Positions 44,491 to 52,051 of a stretch of DNA of 64,000 nt are shown in pieces. Origin of the DNA: Brevundimonas sp. (GTDB lineage Bacteria; Pseudomonadota; Alphaproteobacteria; Caulobacterales; Caulobacteraceae); assembly GCA_003248965.1 (NCBI GenBank), contig QFQU01000011.1, positions 1 through 64,000 on the forward strand, given 5' to 3'. How positions within the stretch are numbered: the first letter of the stretch is position 1; each line of letters opens with the position of its first letter. The translations under genes were made by a program, and so were the position numbers. The notes beneath the pieces were generated by a model, which worked only from the letters and a program-made list of their open reading frames with translations, did not search any database and had not been told where the DNA came from.

Positions 44491-44778
44491 TTACTCGGCG
44501 GCCATCGCCACTTGGGCGTCTTCGTTGGCCGCGAGGATCGACACGTAACAACGGCCGCCACGCTTGGTCGTGAATTTCACTGCGCCGCCGGTCAGGGCGA
44601 AGAGGGTGTGGTCACGGCCCATGCCGATGTTCTCACCCGGGTGGAAGGTGGTGCCGCGCTGACGCACGATGATGTTGCCGGCCAGCACGCGCTCGCCGCC
44701 GAACTTCTTCACGCCGAGGCGCTTCGACTCGGAGTCGCGACCGTTGCGCGACGAACCGCCGGATTTCTTGTGAGCCAT
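44491..44778 (-). CDS. rpmA: 50S ribosomal protein L27
   Basis: A 95-residue L27 starting AHKKSGGSSRNGRDSESKRLGVK with no Firmicute-type cleavable extension, then GGERVLAGNIIVRQRGT and FHPGENIGMGRDHTLFAL. It sits at the peptidyl-transferase centre. AAGGAG lies ten bases before the ATG. It is 93 bp downstream of rplU, and the gap carries the third copy of the structured leader motif. Confidence 0.97.
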   Translation of the reverse strand: MAHKKSGGSSRNGRDSESKRLGVKKFGGERVLAGNIIVRQRGTTFHPGENIGMGRDHTLFALTGGAVKFTTKRGGRCYVSILAANEDAQVAMAAE

Positions 44779-44797
44779 CGTAATGCTCCTTCTTGGT

Positions 44798-44828
44798 GCG
44801 CTACCGGCCGTTCGGCCTGCTTGAGCGC
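44798..44828 (-). promoter_or_regulatory. Structured leader motif upstream of rpmA (copy 3 of 3)
   Basis: On the minus strand: GCGCTCAAGCAG, inner hairpin of GGCC with GGCC around GAAC, then GGTAGCGC. It ends 19 bases before the rpmA ATG and precedes AAGGAG. The outer stem and CAAGCA loop are identical to copies at trxA and rsuA; the inner stem is different but again self-complementary. Confidence 0.6.
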
Positions 44829-44871
44829 GTCCATAATATCATATGGCGCTATGAAGCGCCGGTGAAAAGTC

Positions 44872-45426
44872 TCAGGCTTCGTCGCCGGCCGCTTCGGCCT
44901 TAGGCGCGGCCTTCTTCTTGGCCGGGGCCTTCTTGGCGGGAGCCGAGCTCTCGACCACGGCGGCCTTGACCTCGGCGCCTTCGCCCTTGGTCACGACCGT
45001 CTCGGTCGAACCCAGCGAGGAGGTCGCGCCGCGGGTGGCCAGGTTGCGGGCCCGCATGTTGATTTCGGCCTTGGTCGTCAGTTCGATCTTGCCGTCCCAC
45101 TTGGCGGTTTCGCCGGCGCCTTCGATGCCGGTGATGCGCAGGACCGATTCCAGCTGGCGGTGGCCGTTCGTGCGGCGATAGCCCTGGCGACGGATCTTCT
45201 TGAAGACCTTGATCTTCTCGCCCTTGCGGGTCTCGATCAGGGTCGCGCCGACGAAGGCGCCGTCGATCAGCGGCGCGCCGACGGTGACGCCCTTGTCGCC
45301 GCCCAGCATCAGCACGCTGTCGAACTTCAGCTCGGAGCCCGCATCGCCGTCCAGCTTTTCGACCACGATGGTGTCGCCCGGTTGGACCCGGTACTGCTTG
45401 CCGCCGGTCTTGATCACCGCGTACAT
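44872..45426 (-). CDS. rplU: 50S ribosomal protein L21, C-terminally extended
   Basis: A 184-residue L21. The first 100 residues are the usual domain (MYAVIKTGGKQYRVQPGD, IKVFKKIRRQGYRRTNGHRQ). They are followed by about 80 extra residues ending in a lysine/alanine-rich tail (APAKKAPAKKKAAPKAEAAG), against about 103 residues in E. coli. Extensions of this sort occur in alphaproteobacteria. TGAGG lies eight bases before the ATG. It is first in rplU-rpmA, with its own promoter and leader hairpin. Confidence 0.96.
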   Translation of the reverse strand: MYAVIKTGGKQYRVQPGDTIVVEKLDGDAGSELKFDSVLMLGGDKGVTVGAPLIDGAFVGATLIETRKGEKIKVFKKIRRQGYRRTNGHRQLESVLRITGIEGAGETAKWDGKIELTTKAEINMRARNLATRGATSSLGSTETVVTKGEGAEVKAAVVESSAPAKKAPAKKKAAPKAEAAGDEA

Positions 45427-45448
45427 GTTGAAGCCTCAGCGCAAACGC

Positions 45449-45486
45449 AAAAAAGAATGCGCCCGCCGGAGGGACCCCCGCGGGCG
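45449..45486 (-). terminator. Terminator-like hairpin in the rplU leader (attenuator or hpt terminator)
   Basis: On the minus strand CGCCCGC and GCGGGCG (7 bp, GC-only) enclose a 13-base loop at 45486-45460; after CATTC comes TTTTTT (45454-45449). It ends 22 bases before the rplU ATG and begins only a few bases after the expected start of the rplU transcript. It could end the hpt transcript, attenuate rplU, or both. Confidence 0.7.
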
Positions 45487-45497
45487 AAGAGCGGCGA

Positions 45498-45525
45498 CAT
45501 ATACGGAAGGCCGCCTGAGAGTCAA
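45498..45525 (-). promoter_or_regulatory. Promoter of rplU-rpmA
   Basis: On the minus strand TTGACT (45525-45520), a 16-base spacer and TATATG (45503-45498). Transcription should start near 45491, giving a leader of about 65 nt that opens with the terminator-like hairpin. This is the best sigma70-type promoter match I saw in the window. Confidence 0.6.
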
Positions 45526-45547
45526 CGCCGAACCGGCCGCTTTATGC

Positions 45548-46081
45548 TCAGTCCAGCGCGCAGATGTCGGGAAGGCCACGCAGGCCGCCCGCATGATCCA
45601 GCCCATAGCCCACCAGGAAGCGGTTCGGGGCCTCCCAGCCGACGAAGTCGGGTTCGGGCGCGCGGGGCTTGGGCCAGGGCTTGCGCGCGAAGACGCAGGT
45701 CAGCACCTCGGCCGCCCCGGCCTCGCGCGCGATCCGCACCGCCTCGGCCAGCGAAAGACCGGTGTCGAACACGTCGTCCAATATAAGGACGCGGCGCCCG
45801 GCGATGGGGCGCTGGAACGGCGCATAGACGTCGATCCGACCCCGGCTGGACTGTTCGTCGCCGTAGGACGCCAGCCACAGGGCGTCGAAGCGGACGTGGC
45901 GCCCCGCGCGGGCCAGGGCGCGCGTCAGGTCGGCGGCGAACCACAGGCCGCCGGTCAGCAGGACGGCGGCGACGGTGTCGTCGTCTATGACCGGCGCGAT
46001 CCGTTCGGCCAGGTCGGCGACGATGCGGGCGATGTCGGCCTCGGCCAGGAGAACCTTGGGCGTAAGCGGTTTGTCAGCCAT
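45548..46081 (-). CDS. hpt: Hypoxanthine phosphoribosyltransferase
   Basis: A 177-residue purine salvage enzyme converting hypoxanthine or guanine to the nucleotide with PRPP. The PRPP loop is residues 98-110 (VLILDDVFDTGLS), and LASYGDEQSSRGRI is the flexible-loop region. The C-terminal FVGWEAPNRFLVGYGLDHAGGLRGLPDIC is typical of Hpt. Start ATG 46081 overlaps the end of the zinc-ribbon gene by 8 bp, so the two share a transcript. Confidence 0.88.
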   Translation of the reverse strand: MADKPLTPKVLLAEADIARIVADLAERIAPVIDDDTVAAVLLTGGLWFAADLTRALARAGRHVRFDALWLASYGDEQSSRGRIDVYAPFQRPIAGRRVLILDDVFDTGLSLAEAVRIAREAGAAEVLTCVFARKPWPKPRAPEPDFVGWEAPNRFLVGYGLDHAGGLRGLPDICALD

Positions 46082-47027
46082 GATGGCCGGCCGATACCGC
46101 CGCGCCATGCCCCTTGTCCACCGCCGCGTCCGTCGAGGCGACGGGCTTGGCGTCGATCGGAGCGGTCGCGGCCACGACCGGCGACACGGCCGAGCGCAGG
46201 CCGGCGGCGGTCGGAGCTTGCGTCTCGACCTTTGATGGGGCGGGATCGGCCTGGACCGGCGCGGGCGCAGCATGATCGTCAGGCTTGGCGACGCTGGCGT
46301 GGGGGGCTGGCGTCGGGGGCGCGAAGTCGACGTTGATTCCGGCCGCGTGCCCGCTGGGATCGGGGATCAGGGCGGCGAAACCCTGAACCTTGCCGGGCAA
46401 GACGGGGGCCGCGTCGATGCGGACGATCTTGAACCCCACCTCGGCCCCGTGATCGTCCAGCAGGGCCACGCGCACGGGCGGGGCCGTGATTTCGGCGTCG
46501 CGCACGTTCCTGAGGGCGCCCGAGACCACGACCATGCCGGGCAGGTTGGGCGCAGGCTTGGCCGACACGGCCTCGAAATCCAGCCCGACGGTGTTCACAT
46601 CGATCCCCGCCAGGGCGTAGGCCGAGGCCGCGCGCGGCAACAGTTTGACGATCTCGACCCGGAACAGGAAGGCCGAGACGATCAGGCCGATGAAGACGGC
46701 GGCCAGGCCCGCCCAGACGATACCGTGGGCGGCGGCGCGGCGCAGGCGGCGCTGCTGCTCGGCGCGGGCGCGAAAGGCCTTGGGCAACTCGGGCGCCGGG
46801 GTCTCCGCCAGACTTTCCGGTTCCGGATCAACCGCTGCGGGCGATGTCGCAGGCTCGGCCGGCGCGACCGCGTGCGGCTCGGGCGCAAGGGTCAACTCTA
46901 GGGGTTCCTCGCTGGTGGCGCGCCACACTTCGCCGCACGCCTGGCACCGCACCTTGCGGCCATTCGGCCCCATGGCGTCGTCGGGAATGAAATAGCTGGT
47001 GGCGCAGGCGGGGCAGGTCAGTATCAT
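46074..47027 (-). CDS. MJ0042-type zinc-ribbon, DUF3426 membrane protein
   Basis: A 317-residue protein. The N-terminal ribbon has Cys5/Cys8 and Cys28/Cys31 (MILTCPACATSYFIPDD, RCQACGEVW), followed by a long Pro/Glu/Ala linker, one membrane helix (about 101-121) and a periplasmic DUF3426 beta domain (GMVVVSGALRNVRDAEITAPPVRVALLDDHG). The C-terminal 80 residues are low-complexity Ala/Pro/Val. The role is unknown; the gene is commonly next to ftsE, and here it is divergent from it with overlapping upstream regions. Confidence 0.85.
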   Translation of the reverse strand: MILTCPACATSYFIPDDAMGPNGRKVRCQACGEVWRATSEEPLELTLAPEPHAVAPAEPATSPAAVDPEPESLAETPAPELPKAFRARAEQQRRLRRAAAHGIVWAGLAAVFIGLIVSAFLFRVEIVKLLPRAASAYALAGIDVNTVGLDFEAVSAKPAPNLPGMVVVSGALRNVRDAEITAPPVRVALLDDHGAEVGFKIVRIDAAPVLPGKVQGFAALIPDPSGHAAGINVDFAPPTPAPHASVAKPDDHAAPAPVQADPAPSKVETQAPTAAGLRSAVSPVVAATAPIDAKPVASTDAAVDKGHGAAVSAGHHG

Positions 47028-47097
47028 ATGGCTGACTGCGAGGCTGTCGCCCCCTCCCGTAAGGCGCGACGCCGCGCCCGTTCCAGAAACAAACTCG

Positions 47098-47817
47098 ATG
47101 CCGTCCCCGTCCGCAAGCGCCGCCGTTTCCTCCGCCGTGACCGAGACCGTCCGCCTGTCGGGCGTGGGCTTCGGCTATGCGGGCGCGCCCGACGTGCTTC
47201 GAGACGTTAACCTCATCTTGCCGCGCGGCTCTTTCCACTTCCTTACCGGACCGTCCGGAGCCGGCAAGTCCTCCCTGCTGCGCCTGCTGACCCTGGCGGA
47301 CCGTCCGATCAAGGGGACGATCCGCCTGTTCGGAACCGACGTCACCCGCATTCAGCGGCGCGACATCCCGGCCTTTCGCCGCCGCATGGGGGTGGTGTTC
47401 CAGGACTTCCGCCTGCTGGACCATCTGTCGGCCTTCGAGAACGTGGCCTTGCCGCTGCGTCTGGCGGGCCAGGAACGCGCCCGCTACGCCGCCGATGTGG
47501 AAGAGATGTTGAGATGGGTGGGGCTGGGCGACCGGCTGTCGGCCCCTCCGCCCACCCTGTCGGGCGGCGAGAAGCAGCGGCTGGCCATCGCCCGCGCCGT
47601 CATCACCCGCCCCGGCCTGATCGTCGCCGACGAGCCGACCGGCAGCGTGGACGCCGCCATGGCCGACAAGCTGCTGCGGCTGTTCCAGTCGCTGAACCGG
47701 CTGGGCGCCACCGTCCTGATCGCCAGCCACGACCAGGCTCTGGCCGAACGGTCAGGCGCGCGGGTGCTGCGGCTGGACGACGGCCGGTTGTCCGAGACGG
47801 GACGGGCCGCCGCATGA
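47098..47817 (+). CDS. ftsE: Cell-division ATP-binding protein FtsE
   Basis: A 239-residue ABC ATPase that with FtsX controls periplasmic wall hydrolases at the septum. Walker A is 51-59 (GPSGAGKSS), the signature is LSGGEKQRLAIARAV and Walker B is LIVADEPTGSVD. The FtsE-typical FRRRMGVVFQDFRLLDHLSAFENVALPLR is present. I used ATG 47098; the frame is open to 46999 but that overlaps the divergent gene. It overlaps ftsX by 4 nt. Confidence 0.92.
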   Translation: MPSPSASAAVSSAVTETVRLSGVGFGYAGAPDVLRDVNLILPRGSFHFLTGPSGAGKSSLLRLLTLADRPIKGTIRLFGTDVTRIQRRDIPAFRRRMGVVFQDFRLLDHLSAFENVALPLRLAGQERARYAADVEEMLRWVGLGDRLSAPPPTLSGGEKQRLAIARAVITRPGLIVADEPTGSVDAAMADKLLRLFQSLNRLGATVLIASHDQALAERSGARVLRLDDGRLSETGRAAA

Positions 47818-48713
47818 TCCGCCTGTCCGACTTTCGCCCCCGCGCGCGGCCGGGCCTGTTGCCGCCGACGGCGGCGGGCGAGCCCTGGCTGATGACGGTG
47901 ATCGCCGTCCTGTGTTTTCTGGCCTGTCTGACCGCCGTCGCCGCCTCGGCCGCCGACCGGGCCGCCCACGGCTGGGCGCGCCGCCTGGGCGCCGAGGCGA
48001 CCGTGCAGGTCCGCCCCCGCGTCGGCGAGACCGGCGACACCGCCGCCGCCCGCGCCGCCGAAACCCTGGCCGGGGTCGACGGGGTCGAGGAGGCCGCCGC
48101 CCTGGACCGCAAGGCGGCCGAGGACCTGGTGCGGCCCTGGCTGGGCGACGCCGTCCTGCCCGACCTGCCCTTGCCCCATCTGGTCGCCGTGCGGCTGAAC
48201 CCCGATGCGCCCGCCGGCGCCGCGACCCTGAGCCGCGCCCTGGCCGAGGCGGGTCTGGACGCCACGGTCGACGACCACAGCCTGTGGCGCGGCGAGGTCG
48301 AGCGTTCGGCCGCCCTGATCACCGCCCTGGCCGGCGCGGGCTTTCTGGCCGTGGCCTTCGCCGCCGCCGCCGCCATCGCCTATGCGACCCGCGCCGGTCT
48401 GGCGGCCGGGCGGGGGGTGATCGAGACCCTGAGCCTGAACGGCGCCACAGACGGCCGCATCGCCTGGCTGTTCCAGCGACGCTTCGCCCTGCTGGCGGCC
48501 GGCGCCGGGGCCATCGGCGCCGGGGCGGCGGCCCTGATCCTGGCCTTCCTGCGGTTCCTGGGCGGATCGGGCGGCCTGACCCAGGCCCTGCCGGTGGCGT
48601 GGAGCGACCTTCTGCTGCTCTCGCCATGCCCGTTGCTGGCCGCTACGGTGGCGCTCCTCGCGGCCAGATTCGCCGCAATGCGCGTATTGGCCTCAGGCAG
48701 GGGAGAGGCATGA
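47814..48713 (+). CDS. ftsX: Cell-division membrane protein FtsX
   Basis: A 299-residue partner of FtsE. One N-terminal membrane helix (about 25-47) and a periplasmic domain rich in acidic/alanine helices precede three C-terminal helices, the fold of FtsX. The conserved segment after the second helix (ETLSLNGATDGRIAWLFQRRF) contacts FtsE in the family. The ATG overlaps the ftsE stop (ATGA), and its own stop overlaps the ydcF-like ATG. Confidence 0.9.
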   Translation: MIRLSDFRPRARPGLLPPTAAGEPWLMTVIAVLCFLACLTAVAASAADRAAHGWARRLGAEATVQVRPRVGETGDTAAARAAETLAGVDGVEEAAALDRKAAEDLVRPWLGDAVLPDLPLPHLVAVRLNPDAPAGAATLSRALAEAGLDATVDDHSLWRGEVERSAALITALAGAGFLAVAFAAAAAIAYATRAGLAAGRGVIETLSLNGATDGRIAWLFQRRFALLAAGAGAIGAGAAALILAFLRFLGGSGGLTQALPVAWSDLLLLSPCPLLAATVALLAARFAAMRVLASGRGEA

Positions 48714-49345
48714 GGCTGCTGACCGTCATCGCCATCGTCGCCCTGATCTGGCTGGTCGGCCTGTTCGCCTTCGCCCACCGGGTGCGCGAGCTGACGCCGG
48801 CCGACGATCCCGCCCCCGCCGACGCCATCGTGGCCCTGACCGGCCCCTCGGCCGAGCGCGTAAACGCCGCCATCCGCCTGCTGGAACAGGGCAAGGGCGA
48901 GCGGGTGCTGATCTCGGGCGTAAACCGCGACGTGCGGCGGCGCGAACTGCGCGAACTGGTGCCGGGCTCCAGCCGTCTGTTCAACTGCTGCGTCGATCTG
49001 GGCTTCGAGGCTGAGGATACGGTCGGCAACGCCCAGGAGATCGCCGCCTGGGCGCGCGACAAGGACTATCACAGCCTGATCGTCGTCACCTCCGACTATC
49101 ATATGCCCCGGTCGCTGGTGGAGATTCGCGGCCAGTTGCCGGGCGTGAAACTGATCCCCTACGCCGTCTCCACGCCGTCGCTGGACAACGCCCGCTGGTG
49201 GCGGGCGGCGGTCACGGCCCGGCGCATGACGCTGGAATACATGAAATATCTGGCCGTCCTGGGGCGCGAGGGAATGCGCCGCATCCTGCGCGAACCGCCC
49301 GCCCGGACCCCGCCCTCCGTTCCGACCGAAAAGGCCCCTGCCTAA
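48710..49345 (+). CDS. YdcF/DUF218 family protein
   Basis: A 211-residue membrane-anchored protein: one N-terminal helix, then a DUF218 domain with DAIVALTGPSAERVNAAIRLLEQGKGERVLISG, ELVPGSSRL, DTVGNAQEIAAWARDKDYHSLIVVTSDYHMPRSLVEIRGQLPGVKLI. Members (YdcF, SanA, ElyC) are tied to envelope and peptidoglycan metabolism. The 4-nt overlap with ftsX and the adjoining plsC match a gene order common in alphaproteobacteria. Confidence 0.88.
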   Translation: MRLLTVIAIVALIWLVGLFAFAHRVRELTPADDPAPADAIVALTGPSAERVNAAIRLLEQGKGERVLISGVNRDVRRRELRELVPGSSRLFNCCVDLGFEAEDTVGNAQEIAAWARDKDYHSLIVVTSDYHMPRSLVEIRGQLPGVKLIPYAVSTPSLDNARWWRAAVTARRMTLEYMKYLAVLGREGMRRILREPPARTPPSVPTEKAPA

Positions 49346-50059
49346 GTGTTGACGCTGCGCTCCCTGCTGTTCACGGCCTGGCTCTATCTGTCGATGCCGA
49401 TCTTCGCCATCGGCCTGTCGCCGGCGCTCTTGATGCCGCATCGGTTCGCCATGGGCGTGGTCAAGCTGTGGGCCAGGACCGCCCTTTTCGGCCTGCGCTG
49501 GATCGCGGGCGTCAGGGTCGAGTTGCGAGGCCTTCGGAACATGCCGTCGGGCGCGGCCCTGGTCGCCTCCAAACATCAGGGCATGCTCGACGTGGTGGCT
49601 CTGCTGGCTCTGCTGCCCGACGCCTGTTTCGTGATGAAGAAGGAGCTGATGCCCCTGCCCTTCTTCGGCTGGTTCGCCTGGAAGACCGGGATGATCCCCG
49701 TGGACCGCGCCGGTCACGCCAAGGCGTTGAAGGACATGACCCGCCAGGCCCGGGATCGTCTGAGCCAAGGCCGCCAGATCGTCATCTTCCCCGAGGGCAC
49801 CCGCAACGATCCCGGCGCGCCCGGCGACTACAAGCCCGGCGTCGCCGCCATCTATCGCGATCTGGAAGGCCCCTGCTGGCCCGTGGCCACCAACTCCGGC
49901 GTTCACTGGCCGGCCCATGGTTTCCGCCGTCTCCCGGGCGTGGTGGTGTTCGACTTCCTGGAGCCGATCCCCGCCGGGTTGAAGCGCGGGGCCATGATGG
50001 CGTTGCTGGAAAGTCGCATCGAGACGGCTTCGTTGGCCTTGCTGGACCCGAACCTCTAG
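49346..50059 (+). CDS. plsC: 1-Acyl-sn-glycerol-3-phosphate acyltransferase
   Basis: A 237-residue acyltransferase making phosphatidic acid. The catalytic HX4D is His77 to Asp82 (KHQGMLD), and the glycerol-phosphate motif FPEGTR is 148-153. A hydrophobic N-terminal helix anchors it. The start is GTG 49346, the base after the ydcF-like TAA, so it is the last gene of the ftsE operon. It is distinct from the hemolysin-type acyltransferase at 15483. Confidence 0.93.
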   Translation: MLTLRSLLFTAWLYLSMPIFAIGLSPALLMPHRFAMGVVKLWARTALFGLRWIAGVRVELRGLRNMPSGAALVASKHQGMLDVVALLALLPDACFVMKKELMPLPFFGWFAWKTGMIPVDRAGHAKALKDMTRQARDRLSQGRQIVIFPEGTRNDPGAPGDYKPGVAAIYRDLEGPCWPVATNSGVHWPAHGFRRLPGVVVFDFLEPIPAGLKRGAMMALLESRIETASLALLDPNL

Positions 50060-50073
50060 CTGAAACGTATGGA

Positions 50074-50102
50074 GGGTTCCGAGTTCGTCTTTTCAGGAAC
50101 CC
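50074..50102 (+). promoter_or_regulatory. Hairpin covering the mipA-like ribosome site
   Basis: GGGTTCC at 50074 and GGAACCC at 50096 form a 7-bp stem around a 15-base loop. The AGGAA that would serve the ATG at 50106 lies in the 3' arm. Could be a translational switch or a weak plsC terminator. Confidence 0.35.
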
Positions 50103-50105
50103 CTC

Positions 50106-50894
50106 ATGACCCTGCGCCTTCTGGCCCTCTCCGCCGTTGCGGCCTGCACGGCCTTCGCCGGCTCCGCGCTCGCCCAGTCGCAGCCCTATGAGCAGATCCG
50201 CCCGGAGTCCCAGGGGTGGACCGTCGACCTGGGCGCGGGCGTCCTCTATCGCAACGACAGCAATGGCGACACCGGCTCCAAGACCACCGTCGCGCCCTGG
50301 ATTTCGGCCAACTACCGCGACATCGTCTATCTGACGCCCATCGACGGCCTGGGCTGGAACGCGATCAAGACCGACGATTTCCGCGCCGGCCTGCAACTGC
50401 GCCCGCGCTTCTCCGCCGACGACATCTAGGGCCTGACGCTGGATCGTCCGGGCTTCGGCGCCGACCTGGCCGCCTACGCCTACAAGCGTCTTCCCGGCAA
50501 TGTGGTGGTCGGCGGCCGGATCAGCCGCGATGTGTCCGACGTCAGCGAGGGCACGGAATACTACGCCTCGGTCGGCCATCAGCGCGTGACGCCCGTCGGC
50601 CTGCTGAACGCCTCGGTCTATGTGCGCGGCGGCGATTCCAAACTGGCCGACGCCTACTATGGCGTCAGCACCGCCGAGGCGGCCGCCAACGGCATCAGCG
50701 CCTATTCCCCCGGCGGCGGCCTGCAAGGCGCGGGCGCCAGCCTGGTCCTGCTGGTCCCGGTCGGCGACAAATGGGGCGCCGGGGCCTTGCTCAACTACGA
50801 ACGCCGCCTCGGCGATGTGGCCGACAGCCCGCTGTCGCAAAGCGACGACGCCGTCCGCACCGGCGTCTTCATCGCCCGCCGCTTCGGCGGCTGA
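50106..50894 (+). pseudogene. MipA/OmpV-type outer-membrane protein with premature TAG
   Basis: A signal peptide ends at SALAQ, followed by barrel sequence (GWTVDLGAGVLYRNDSNGDTGSKTTVAPWISANYRDIVYL). After PRFSADDI a TAG at 50427-50429 interrupts the frame; the same frame goes on with GLTLDRPGFGADLAAYAYKRL and GAGASLVLLVPVGDKWGAGALLNYERRLGD to ARRFGG, a normal barrel end. One base change (for example GAG or CAG to TAG) explains it. MipA-like proteins sit in the outer membrane; MipA itself scaffolds wall enzymes in E. coli. Confidence 0.8.
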
Positions 50895-50918
50895 TCCGCG
50901 ACGCCGCGGCGCCCCCTA

Positions 50919-52037
50919 TCAGGTCGCCGCGAACTCGCTGAGCGCGTCGATCACCGCGCGGTTCTGGTCTTCCGTGCCGATGGTGATGCGCAGGGCTTGC
51001 GGCAGGCCATAGCCGCCGACGGGGCGCACGATGATCCCCTTGCTGTTCAGATAGTCGTTGGCGGCGGAGGCCTCCTCCGCCCCCTTGAACACCACCAGCA
51101 CGAAGTTGCCGGCGCTGGGCAGGACCTCGAAGCCGAAGCCTCGCAGGGCCTGGGTCAGGCGCGGCTTCCACGTCGTGATCAGTTCGCGCGACGCCTCTTG
51201 GTGGGCCGTGTCGTAAAGGGCGGCCGTCGCCGCCTCCAGCCCCGGAACCGAGACGTTGAACGGCAGACGGATGCGGTCCACCGCCTCGGCGACCGCGACC
51301 GGCGCATAGCCGAAGCCGATGCGCAAACCGCCCAGACCGTGGATCTTGGAGAAGGTGCGGGTGACGACGACGTTCGACGCGTCGCGCGCCAGGGGGAAGG
51401 CCGTCTCCCAGTCCGGCTCGGTCACATATTCGGCGTAGGCCTCGTCCACCACCAGCAGGACGTGAGCCGGAAGGGCGGCGTGCAGGCGGCGGATTTCCTC
51501 GCCCGAGTTCCAGCTGCCGGTCGGGTTCGACGGATTGGAGACATAGACGATCCGGGTCCGGTCATCGACCTGGGCCAGCAAAGCGTCGACCTCGGCCTTG
51601 AAGTTCGGCTCGGGCGCCAGCTTGACCTCGGCCTCGCAGGCCTTGGCGCTGATCCGGTAGGCCAGGAACCCGTACTGGCCGCTGACGATATTGTCGCCGG
51701 CCGTCAGATAGGTCTGGTTCAGAAGGGCGAACACCTCGTCCGACCCATTGCCGAAGATCAGCCGTTCGGGCTCCAGCCCATGCACCTCGGCGACGGCGGC
51801 GCGCAGCTTGCCGGCCCGGCCGTCGGGATAGATGTGGATGTTGCGGACCGCCGCCTCATAGGCCGCGCGCGCCTTCTCGCCGGCGCCCAGCATGTTCTCG
51901 TTGGACGACAGCTTCATCGGCTCGGCGACGCCGGCGATGGACGACTTGCCGCCGACATAGGGGGCGATGTCCAGGATGCCGGGCTTGGGCGTGGGGCCCT
52001 GTTGCGCGGGGGCGTTGGGCGCGGTCGCGTCGGTCAT
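50919..52037 (-). CDS. hisC: Histidinol-phosphate/aromatic aminotransferase
   Basis: A 372-residue fold-type I aminotransferase. The PLP lysine is Lys231 in TRTFSKIHGLGG, with the HisC signatures KLSSNENMLGAG, YPDGRAGKLR, GNGSDEVF and SNPSNPTG. Proteins of this branch can transaminate imidazole-acetol phosphate, prephenate or phenylpyruvate. The chorismate-mutase-like neighbour suggests an aromatic role here, so the symbol is by family. It lies 14 bp after that neighbour on the minus strand. Confidence 0.9.
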   Translation of the reverse strand: MTDATAPNAPAQQGPTPKPGILDIAPYVGGKSSIAGVAEPMKLSSNENMLGAGEKARAAYEAAVRNIHIYPDGRAGKLRAAVAEVHGLEPERLIFGNGSDEVFALLNQTYLTAGDNIVSGQYGFLAYRISAKACEAEVKLAPEPNFKAEVDALLAQVDDRTRIVYVSNPSNPTGSWNSGEEIRRLHAALPAHVLLVVDEAYAEYVTEPDWETAFPLARDASNVVVTRTFSKIHGLGGLRIGFGYAPVAVAEAVDRIRLPFNVSVPGLEAATAALYDTAHQEASRELITTWKPRLTQALRGFGFEVLPSAGNFVLVVFKGAEEASAANDYLNSKGIIVRPVGGYGLPQALRITIGTEDQNRAVIDALSEFAAT

Positions 52038-52051
52038 GGGAAGCCTTGATC

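Noticed and set aside
44872..45426. Long Lys/Ala tail of L21 as an oddity
   Set aside because: Extended L21 tails occur in alphaproteobacteria, so it is lineage-typical.
45200..46336. A 378-codon plus-strand frame across rplU and hpt
   Set aside because: Antisense to two recognised genes and without motifs.
50074..50102. Hairpin before the mipA-like gene as a riboswitch
   Set aside because: A single 7-bp stem with no aptamer-like structure; listed only as a possible site.
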